From Verrucomicrobiota bacterium (lineage in GTDB: Bacteria > Verrucomicrobiota > Verrucomicrobiia > Opitutales > Opitutaceae): a stretch of 15,059 nucleotides of DNA. Below are positions 8,101 to 13,863 of this stretch, piece by piece. Below the pieces are notes generated by a model that saw nothing but the letters and a program-made list of their open reading frames with translations, was not told where the DNA came from and searched no databases. Both the position numbers and the translations under genes were made by a program. Position 1 is the stretch's first letter, and each line of letters starts with the position of its first letter. The stretch covers positions 1-15,059 of the forward strand of contig JAEXPG010000335.1 in NCBI GenBank assembly GCA_023447015.1. Direction: 5' to 3'.

Positions 8101-9519
8101 TTCATTCATCACCTCCCAGTGCGTGATCTTGCCCTTGTAACGGCCAGCCATGCGGCGGATGTGCGTGCGCCAGACGGAGTCGGGCGGCAGGAACGCCTGG
8201 TACCCCTGCGAAGCGAACCAGCCCCCGGCCGAAACCTTGGTGCTCACCGCGAGCAGCCAGGCCGGCCAGCGGTCGTCCGGCTCGGAGATCGGTGTGATCC
8301 AGGACCCGCCGAGCACGGGCACCGGCGCGATGCCGTGGGCGACGAGGCGGTCGATCGTCAGGTCGCCATAGGCGTCGTCGTACTGGCCCTGGGCGACCGG
8401 CTCGTTCGTCTGCCAGTTGAGCGGGAAACCGGCATCCCACAGCCGCATCATGCGCCCGCCCATCTTCGCATAGAGATCGAGGAAATGATCGGGGGATCCG
8501 TCGCGGGCCGTGATGGTGCCGCTCGGGCCGTAGGAGTTGGTCAGGCCGTTGTTGCTGCTGATGCAGAACGTGGTGGAGAGGTCGACCTGCGCGGCCTGCG
8601 GCACGTAGCGCCCCACCACCGAATACCACGCCGGCAACGCGTCCGTCGTCGCGTCGAAGCGGGCGACCGGCGTGAGCGTGAAGCACCCGTGCCGCTCGGC
8701 CGGCATCGTGTGCGTGACCTCGCGGCGCTCGCCCGGCTGAAGCGTGAGCTCGTACACGCCCACGTCGCGCGGCGGCGCGCCGTCCTCCTCGGTCAGCCGC
8801 AGGGTCACGGAGCCGGCGACCGTGCGCGCCGTGGTGTTGCGCACGACCACGCCCACCGCGACCGCGGCGTCGGCGCCGGTCTCGTAGAGATCCTTCGTCG
8901 GCACCGCGGCGATCTCGACCTCGGCCGAGGAGCCGAACGTGGTCCCGGCGCCCTCGCTCAGCTGGAGGTCGTCGAGCCAAAGCGTGTTGGCCGGACCGGC
9001 AGACTGCCCCCCCTCAAGATTCGTCCGGATCCAGATCGCCTTCGCCACCACCTCCGTGCCCTCCACGGCGTCGCCGGTCCGCAACGTCCCCGTCGTGAAG
9101 CTGAAGCTGTGGCGGGTCCAGGTCTTCCCGACGGTGAAGGTGCGGCCGTGCGCGGGATTGAAGTCGTTGGCCACGACCAGCGGCGTGACCGCGAGCGCGT
9201 CGACATCGCTCTTCGCGCTGAACGAGAACGTGTAGGTGGTCCCCGGCTTGAGGGTCACGCCGCGCGCGTAGAGCTCCATGAACTCGGCGAACCGGTTCGG
9301 GATCTTCAGCGCCTGGGAGCCGGAGGCCTTCGTCGTCGTGTCGATCACCGCGCCCTCGAACACCAGCGTGGGATTCGTGTCGGGACGGAGGTTCTTGTTC
9401 ACCTCGAAACCGGCGGTGCCGAGCTCGAAACCACCGTTGAAGACGAGGTTGTCAGCTGCGACAAGGACCGACGGCAGGAGACAGGCGCACGCAAGCGCGC
9501 GAAGCGTGTGGGGGTGCAT
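5134..9519 (-). CDS. Giant secreted multidomain clan GH-A glycoside hydrolase, copy 1
   Basis: The product is 1,461 residues from the ATG at 9519. That start is preferred because it puts a compact signal peptide (core ALACACLLPSVLVAA) at the N-terminus; the frame also opens at a GTG at 9564, which would bury the signal behind 15 extra residues. Approximate layout: CBM4/9-like module 24-190; Ig-like 198-305; GH-A barrel 313-665; beta domain 675-755; Ig-like 760-850; CBM6-type module 853-1030 (LRIEAENFDEGG); cadherin-like 1035-1130; Ig-like 1132-1223; carbohydrate-binding-like beta-sandwich 1225-1370; conserved tail ending RRFYRIR. The acid/base is E473 (HWEVMNEPN) and the nucleophile E584 (WNTEVYYL). 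Compared with its downstream paralogue it carries a longer loop in the barrel (SAGGWFASQGYQ) before the shared FLPPDSVW, plus changes around the first barrel strands, so the substrate may differ. It is probably the first gene of the operon. Polysaccharide hydrolysis is inferred from the domains. Confidence 0.9.
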   Translation of the reverse strand: MHPHTLRALACACLLPSVLVAADNLVFNGGFELGTAGFEVNKNLRPDTNPTLVFEGAVIDTTTKASGSQALKIPNRFAEFMELYARGVTLKPGTTYTFSFSAKSDVDALAVTPLVVANDFNPAHGRTFTVGKTWTRHSFSFTTGTLRTGDAVEGTEVVAKAIWIRTNLEGGQSAGPANTLWLDDLQLSEGAGTTFGSSAEVEIAAVPTKDLYETGADAAVAVGVVVRNTTARTVAGSVTLRLTEEDGAPPRDVGVYELTLQPGERREVTHTMPAERHGCFTLTPVARFDATTDALPAWYSVVGRYVPQAAQVDLSTTFCISSNNGLTNSYGPSGTITARDGSPDHFLDLYAKMGGRMMRLWDAGFPLNWQTNEPVAQGQYDDAYGDLTIDRLVAHGIAPVPVLGGSWITPISEPDDRWPAWLLAVSTKVSAGGWFASQGYQAFLPPDSVWRTHIRRMAGRYKGKITHWEVMNEPNIWMPVASGQSTGATNYVPYLKSAAAELRAADPAAKIVGFCPTGDMGSTSTVPFLREGFAVGGLDYADAVSFHPYAAAHLGSSNPADTAIAAIRAETVKKRAGVPLWNTEVYYLNEAGARGDSTFIRPRHVASRVLIDLGEGVAQSCSVADDALWRRTLNLGFRDATALSRWRPSANFVAYNTLARLFEGAKPAANGKFALSPAAICYVYERRDGTPAAAVWLYRPSAPLVLQLPAALAGTTVLDVYGNPVAGDIAVGENPQYLLPPAGTTVADFIAALRAAPPPTVTCNPSGVKNVGDKAALSVAVVALPGRSIAKVSFAADGVALGNATYSSSTGLWTLSYTTTKTGRIAITATAIDSSGASRVGTGTLVVGSLGTHGNGGQPWTVPTGGTLRIEAENFDEGGPGAAYNDTDAMSGDCPLRSGGTLNEVDLRWSEDDTNNDGSLKRRSSGPYVGSTGWGEWLRYTVKLPAAGRYTLRFGASNSKDGGNSAGPHVIAKWNGTQVATATISPRTDSWNDFQPFEATTTVDLPAGTGVLELSFDSWGVALNWFEIGPAAVAGNTAPVITTAEPVTLTCAAGGSGTRQLAASDADGDTLKWSIATPPEFGTATVSAAGLVSYVAPYNFGDGRYCVVRVEDGRGGAASIRVDLAVASVNGAPVATVDAVAGPLVAGETVVLTATAGDPDGAVGSVKFYANGTAIGTGTNSSCGWGVAWAPAAAGTYALTCEATDNKGKVGPRSAAVTVKVIARGTALVATDECGTVAPAARVGVAGLAPEDWGGLQPYGDGTKLVPTGTAQAGVVTWHVPDATAVWLSHAFTDGQPCTLAVEASPDGIAFTTVSTISQRIGAAGEWSVFDGAAAALPAGTNFVRLKLGAVGASRNWDAALLWVQIESVAGGGSATPATLPADFKVALAPVAGQGGQYQLVFGPVQPGNTYTPEYCTDLAAGNWLALSAYTESDNGTQRTITDLSATGARRFYRIRAIPAL
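6279..6328. repeat. Near-identical 50-bp patch shared by the two giant paralogues (copy in 5134-9519)
   Basis: This is the partner of 1948-1997, with 49 of 50 bases identical and the single mismatch at 6310. It encodes the same cadherin-like peptide in the upstream paralogue. Both copies are in the same orientation, about 4.3 kb apart, as expected for a head-to-tail gene duplication. Confidence 0.75.
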
Positions 9520-9781
9520 GGCGGTGTGGTGTGGGGATGCCGTCCCGTGGGCGGGCGCTGGCACCGTGCGGCATCATGCCGCGCCCCGGCGGCGCGTCCA
9601 GTCGGCGGATGCGCCCAGCGGGTTTTCACACTTCACTCGCAGGTTTCTTACGAACGGCTGGAGGCTTCACCCCAGCCCTTTATTCGCGCGACAAGGACCA
9701 CCGGGGCGCCGTCCCCCGGGAGTCCCCTGGGCCCATTTTCCTTCTTCATCCCGCCGCCGCCGCGGCGCATGATCACGGCCA
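9520..9781. other. Divergent intergenic region between the glycosidase operon and the sugar kinase
   Basis: These 262 bp lie between the start of the minus-strand giant glycosidase and the plus-strand kinase, so they should carry promoters for both. I see no convincing -35/-10 pair in either direction. The region holds the 15-bp palindrome at 9568-9582, an AT-richer pocket around 9621-9685, and a short GC hairpin (CCGGGG at 9701-9706 pairing with CCCCGG at 9714-9719) in the presumed kinase leader. Reading frames that cross it look like extensions of antisense frames and are not supported. Confidence 0.6.
9568..9582. promoter_or_regulatory. Perfect 15-bp palindrome, candidate operator of the glycosidase operon
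   Basis: The sequence GCGGCATCATGCCGC is a perfect inverted repeat with 7-bp arms and a one-base centre. It lies 48 bp upstream of the preferred ATG (9519) of the first giant glycosidase, inside a divergent intergenic region. Odd-length palindromes of this size are typical of dimeric repressor or activator sites. No regulator gene is visible beside it, so the binding protein is unknown. It could also form an RNA hairpin in the 5' leader. Confidence 0.4.
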
Positions 9782-10669
9782 ATGAGCACTGCCTCCGCTT
9801 CCCAACCGCTCGTCGTCTGCTTCGGCGAAATCCTCTGGGATTTCCTGCCCGATGCGCTCTACCCCGGCGGCGCCCCCTTCAACGTCGCCTACCACCTCTC
9901 CCGCCACGGCTGCTCCGTGCACCTCGTCTCCGCCGTCGGGACCGACGTCCTCGGCGACGAGCTCCGCCGCCGCGTGGCGGACTGGGGGCTCGAGACCTCC
10001 GGCCTCCGGCGCCAGCCGCACAAGCCGACCGGCTACGTCCGTGCCCAGCTCTCCGCCGAGGGCGCCCCGGCCTACGACATCGCCCGCAACGTCGCCTGGG
10101 ACGGCATCGAGCCCGGCGGCCGCAGCCTCGCCGCCGCGCGCAAGGCCGACGCCTTCGTCTTCGGCTCGCTCGCCCAGCGCACCTCCGCCAACCAGCAGGC
10201 GCTCGAGCAGCTGCTCGAGGTTCTGCCCGAGGACGCCCTGCGCGTCTTCGACGTCAATCTCCGCCCGCCCCACATCGACCGTCCGCTGCTGCGCCGGCTC
10301 GCGAAGCGGGCCACGCTGCTCAAGCTCAACTCCGCCGAGGCGGCCTACCTCGCCGGCAACGACGACGAGCGATCGGGCCGTGAGGAACGCAACGCGCGGG
10401 TCCTCTTCGAGCGCAACGGCTGCCACTCGATCGTCATCACCGCCGGGGCCCACGGCGCCGGCTGGCTGCTCGACGGCACCTGGCACTGGGAGCCGGCCAA
10501 GCCCGTGAAGGTCGCGGACACGATCGGCGCCGGTGACGCCTTCCTCGCCTCGCTCGTCGCCGGCCTCCTGCTCACGCCCGAGGCCGCGCCGGCGAAGCTG
10601 CTCGCCGCCGCGTGCCGCCGTGGCGAATGGGTCGCCCGCCAGCGCGGCGCCACCCCGGCCTACGCCTGA
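9782..10669 (+). CDS. PfkB-family carbohydrate kinase, probable fructokinase
   Basis: The product is a 295-residue cytoplasmic ribokinase/PfkB-fold kinase that phosphorylates a sugar with ATP. The N-terminal signature is visible as CFGEILWDFLP (13-23), then YPGGAPFNVAYHLSRHG (27-43) and VGTDVLGDEL (52-61). The C-terminal signature DTIGAGDAF (246-254) supplies the anion hole and the catalytic base Asp252. DVNLRPP (157-163) and KLNSAEAAYL (181-190) are typical of the fructokinase branch. Length is normal for the family. The start at 9782 has no obvious ribosome site, as is common in this window. It is divergent from the glycosidase operon, so it could process sugars released by those enzymes, but no fructan-type hydrolase is visible and the link is only positional. 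Other substrates such as 2-keto-3-deoxygluconate are possible within the family. Confidence 0.9.
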   Translation: MSTASASQPLVVCFGEILWDFLPDALYPGGAPFNVAYHLSRHGCSVHLVSAVGTDVLGDELRRRVADWGLETSGLRRQPHKPTGYVRAQLSAEGAPAYDIARNVAWDGIEPGGRSLAAARKADAFVFGSLAQRTSANQQALEQLLEVLPEDALRVFDVNLRPPHIDRPLLRRLAKRATLLKLNSAEAAYLAGNDDERSGREERNARVLFERNGCHSIVITAGAHGAGWLLDGTWHWEPAKPVKVADTIGAGDAFLASLVAGLLLTPEAAPAKLLAAACRRGEWVARQRGATPAYA

Positions 10670-10800
10670 GCAAGCGCACCGCACGACGCGCACCTTCGGC
10701 CTGCGCCGCGAGAGCGGGAACGCAGCCGGAGGCCGCAGGGACCGCGGCGCCGGAGGTCGTCCCTTCAGGCCGCCCCTTCCGACATCGCCGGCGCAACCAA

Positions 10801-10820
10801 GTGGCCGCAACATCGGCCAC
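10801..10820. terminator. Hairpin between convergent kinase and MscS genes, possible bidirectional terminator
   Basis: GTGGCCG and CGGCCAC form a perfect 7-bp stem around a 6-nt loop (CAACAT). It lies in the 169-bp gap between the kinase stop (10669) and the MscS stop (10839), where transcription from both sides must end. No U-tract follows on either strand, so it is not a canonical intrinsic terminator. I see no gene in the rest of the gap. Confidence 0.4.
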
Positions 10821-10838
10821 CACGCGCCGCGACCTCCG

Positions 10839-11477
10839 TCACGCCCGCTTCTCCGGCTCGGGATTGACCGAGCCGACGGCCGGCGCCGCCGGCTCCCCCG
10901 CCTTTGCGAAACGCTCGCTCAGCGGCACGCCGGTGTCGCCGCACCGCCGCACGACGACACGCTGGAAGAAGAGGTTGTTGGGCACCTGAATGAGCCGGCC
11001 ATCCTCCGTCCGCAGGGTGGTGAAGAACAGGTTGAGATCGACCACCCGGCCGCGCAACGGATCGGGGATGAGCTCCAGTTCATCGCCCACCTGAAAGGGC
11101 CGGACAGTCAGCAGGAACAAGGCGCAGAGGACGTTGCTGAGCGTGCTCCACACCGCGAAGAACCCGATCGCGATCAGCGCCAGCAGCCCGCCCATGAGCG
11201 CGAAGAAATCCACCGAGAAGAAGTGGTCGGCGAACGTGCTGATGATGATCAGGACGACCACGAACCGGCCCGTCACAACCAGCGGACGCAGCGTGAGCTT
11301 CGGCGCCTGCAACCGCACCGCCAGCCACTGCACCACCCGGCCGACGAGATGCGAGGCCAGCCCGCCGAGCAGCAGCACCACCACGATGAAGATGATCTCC
11401 CGCATCGAGCCGACGAGCTCCGCGGGAAACTTCGCCCATAGACCAGTCATGAGGGATTCGGGGTTCGTGCTGTTCAT
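10839..11477 (-). CDS. Short MscS-family mechanosensitive channel
   Basis: The product is a 212-residue inner-membrane protein of the small-conductance mechanosensitive channel family. Three hydrophobic segments are visible: about 27-53 (REIIFIVVVLLLGGLASH), 65-87, and the pore-lining region about 92-124, which leads into RPFQVGDELEL. The beta-domain follows (GRVVDLNLFFTTLRTEDGRLIQVPN at 143-167 in two blocks, then NLFFQRVVVRR). The protein then ends after a Pro/Ala/Glu-rich tail. E. coli MscS continues for roughly another 100 residues through an alpha/beta domain that forms the cytoplasmic cage; that part is absent here, with no frameshift remnant visible. The ATG at 11477 is chosen because the sequence upstream is not membrane-like; an ATG at 11450 is the alternative. 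The gene is divergent from the Fur gene and probably monocistronic. Family assignment is secure; channel function without the cage is uncertain. Confidence 0.88.
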   Translation of the reverse strand: MNSTNPESLMTGLWAKFPAELVGSMREIIFIVVVLLLGGLASHLVGRVVQWLAVRLQAPKLTLRPLVVTGRFVVVLIIISTFADHFFSVDFFALMGGLLALIAIGFFAVWSTLSNVLCALFLLTVRPFQVGDELELIPDPLRGRVVDLNLFFTTLRTEDGRLIQVPNNLFFQRVVVRRCGDTGVPLSERFAKAGEPAAPAVGSVNPEPEKRA

Positions 11478-11527
11478 GGCGACCGAGAGCGGGGTTGGCG
11501 GCAAGGGCGCACGTCCGTCGGCGCCGG

Positions 11528-11543
11528 CACGATCTGCATCGTG
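11528..11543. promoter_or_regulatory. 16-bp inverted repeat upstream of the MscS gene, candidate operator
   Basis: CACGATCTGCATCGTG has perfect 6-bp arms around a 4-base centre. It lies 50 bp upstream of the MscS ATG (11477), on the operator-proximal side of the divergent region. A TTGACC hexamer on the minus strand at 11551-11556 could be a -35 element just upstream, but no good -10 follows. The dyad may bind a dimeric regulator, or may be chance in GC-rich DNA. Confidence 0.25.
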
Positions 11544-11731
11544 ATCGCCGTCCGGGTCAAGAAACCTGCTCCGCCCGCCCCGTTTTCGCAGCGACCCATC
11601 GGGTGGAGCACGCCGGGCTGTCCCGCGCCGCCACGCCCTGGTCCGCCACCTGCCAAACCGCGGAATCCGGCCCGACCGATCCCGCGACCGCCGCGGCGGC
11701 GCACCGGCCGCGGCGCCCACAAACCCCACGT

Positions 11732-11760
11732 TTGACAGCATTTGCCCCCGCCCGAAGAGT
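11732..11760 (+). promoter_or_regulatory. Candidate sigma70-type promoter of the Fur-family gene
   Basis: A consensus -35 hexamer TTGACA (11732-11737) is followed after 17 bp by AAGAGT (11755-11760), which matches the TATAAT -10 consensus at three of six positions. Transcription would then start at or next to the GTG at 11767, giving a leaderless or nearly leaderless message. The -10 is weak, so this is tentative. Confidence 0.3.
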
Positions 11761-11766
11761 CCCGCC

Positions 11767-12234
11767 GTGAGTCCAGAGGCCAACCGCGAAAAATTCCGAT
11801 CCTTCCTCGCCGCCCGGGGGCTGCGCCTGACCAACCAGCGCATCGCCATCCTCGACGCCGCCGCGGCCCCGGCCGAGCATTTCACCGCCGAGCAACTGCT
11901 CGCCGCCGCGCGCGCCATCGACGACTCCGTCTCCCGCGCCACCGTCTACCGCTCGCTGCCCATCCTCACCGAATGCGGCATCCTGCGCGAGGTCGACGTC
12001 GGCACCGGCAATAAGTTCTACGTCGCCAACCGCGACACCGCCCCCACCCACCACGCGCAGGTCCTCTGCCTCGACTGCGACAAGATCTTCGAGATCAGCG
12101 CGCCGTTCATGGAATGGTACGGTGCCTCCGTCTGCTCCAAGCTCGGCCTCGAGCCCGTCAGCCAGCGCCTCCAGGTCCACGCCCGCTGCCCCGAGTTCCA
12201 GAAGACCGGCACCTGCAAGCACCGGGCGGGGTGA
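11767..12234 (+). CDS. Fur-family metal-dependent transcriptional regulator
   Basis: The 155-residue product belongs to the Fur/Zur/PerR family of dimeric metalloregulators. The N-terminal winged helix contains RGLRLTNQRIAIL (17-29) and the recognition segment SRATVYRSLPILTECGILR (56-74). The dimerisation/metal domain has HHAQVLCLDC (95-104). The C101/C104 pair matches the first half of the structural zinc site. The second half is unusual: C141 and C150 are eight residues apart (CPEFQKTGTC), where many members have CxxC or CxxxxC. The HHxH element common before the first pair reads HHAQ. The start is a GTG; the N-terminal length then fits the family. Two same-strand genes follow closely (20 bp, then 45 bp). 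Whether it senses iron, zinc, manganese or peroxide cannot be decided, so no symbol is given. Confidence 0.9.
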   Translation: MSPEANREKFRSFLAARGLRLTNQRIAILDAAAAPAEHFTAEQLLAAARAIDDSVSRATVYRSLPILTECGILREVDVGTGNKFYVANRDTAPTHHAQVLCLDCDKIFEISAPFMEWYGASVCSKLGLEPVSQRLQVHARCPEFQKTGTCKHRAG

Positions 12235-12254
12235 GCGGATTCCGTTTCCGCGCG

Positions 12255-12785
12255 ATGAACAAGACCGGTCAATCACCAGGCCCATCCGCGCGAGGCTTCC
12301 TGGTTTGCGTCTTGGCCGTCGGCATCGCGGCGCTCTGCGGCTGCCAGAACCCAAATGCTTCGCAGAAGGCACAAGCACGGCCAGACGCCGGATACTACGG
12401 GGACGGCAGTGCGATCAGGGTGGCTCCGCGCACCATCACCCAAGGACAGCTGATCGGAACCTACCGCTACGCCGCCGGGTTCTGGGAGTGGAAGATCGGA
12501 CTTTTCGCCGACGGCCGCTATCTCAAGGTCGCATTCACCGACAAGTTGATCGTCGAGGACGACAGCATAAGGCACGAGGCCTTCATCGAAGGCTCCGGGA
12601 AATGGGAGATGAGGGAGGACGGTTTCCTCGTTCTGTATCCCGCTGACAACAAGGAGCCCGAATTGCGCACGATCATGGAGGTCGGAACGCAACTCGGGTT
12701 GATGGAGCCGCCCGGCCGCCCGGACTTGCGGCGCGTCTATGTTCAAGTTTCTCAGGAAGAGGATAAGCTTGCGCCCCAGTTCTAG
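12255..12785 (+). CDS. Small predicted lipoprotein of unknown function
   Basis: The ATG at 12255 opens a 176-residue protein whose N-terminus is a lipoprotein signal: polar residues, the core FLVCVLAVGIAAL, then LCGC at 27-30, with C30 (or C28) as the lipidated cysteine. The mature part is beta-strand-rich, with alternating aromatic and polar residues (GTYRYAAGFWEWKIGLFADG at 66-85; WEMREDGFLVLYP), suggesting a small beta-barrel or lipocalin-like fold. I do not recognise a family. The frame is open further upstream to 12114, but that part overlaps the Fur gene out of frame and lacks a signal. It lies 20 bp after the Fur stop and 45 bp before nadA, so it may be co-transcribed. Codon use is less GC-biased than its neighbours: it includes ATA and AGG side by side near 12567 and several TCA and CCA codons. 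This hints at foreign origin or fast evolution. Confidence 0.75.
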   Translation: MNKTGQSPGPSARGFLVCVLAVGIAALCGCQNPNASQKAQARPDAGYYGDGSAIRVAPRTITQGQLIGTYRYAAGFWEWKIGLFADGRYLKVAFTDKLIVEDDSIRHEAFIEGSGKWEMREDGFLVLYPADNKEPELRTIMEVGTQLGLMEPPGRPDLRRVYVQVSQEEDKLAPQF

Positions 12786-12830
12786 GCGCCCGATCTGCAT
12801 CTCCAGCCACCAGCCGTCGCTCATCTTTCC

Positions 12831-13811
<981 letters not shown>

Positions 13812-13827
13812 AAGCAGCCACGCTCCG

Positions 13828-13856
13828 CACCCGGCGCCGCGCGCGGCCGCCGGGTG
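13828..13856. terminator. GC-rich 9-bp-stem hairpin in the nadA convergent gap, likely bidirectional terminator
   Basis: CACCCGGCG (13828-13836) and CGCCGGGTG (13848-13856) are perfectly complementary, with an 11-nt loop that is itself nearly self-complementary. The hairpin fills most of the 52-bp gap between the convergent stops of nadA (13811) and the right-edge gene (13864). No U-tract follows on either strand, so it may work by stalling or with Rho. The placement makes a termination role likely. Confidence 0.5.
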
Positions 13857-13863
13857 GCGCAAC

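Larger units (their letters stand above)
11478..11766. other. Divergent intergenic region between the MscS and Fur-family genes
   Basis: These 289 bp separate the two divergent starts. I see no credible gene here: the frames open across it give Pro/Arg-rich low-complexity translations. It contains a 16-bp dyad at 11528-11543 near the MscS start and a TTGACA hexamer at 11732-11737 near the Fur start. No recognisable AT-rich classical Fur box is present. Confidence 0.6.

Noticed and set aside
9520..9564. Upstream GTG start at 9564 for the first giant glycosidase
   Set aside because: It would put 15 His/Pro-rich residues ahead of the signal peptide core; the ATG at 9519 gives a normal signal peptide.
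7663..10383. Plus-strand open frame of 906 codons crossing the 5' half of the upstream giant gene and the intergenic region into the kinase
   Set aside because: It is antisense to a gene with clear domains and then out of frame with the kinase. Its translation is Arg/His/Pro/Ala-rich without motifs, as expected for antisense frames in high-GC DNA.
9773..10813. Minus-strand open frame of 346 codons antisense to the kinase
   Set aside because: The kinase motifs on the plus strand are complete; this frame is a shadow.
11478..11942. N-terminal extension of the MscS frame upstream to 11942
   Set aside because: The extension is Arg/Pro/Ser-rich, overlaps the start of the Fur gene on the opposite strand, and adds nothing membrane-like; the ATG at 11477 is more sensible.
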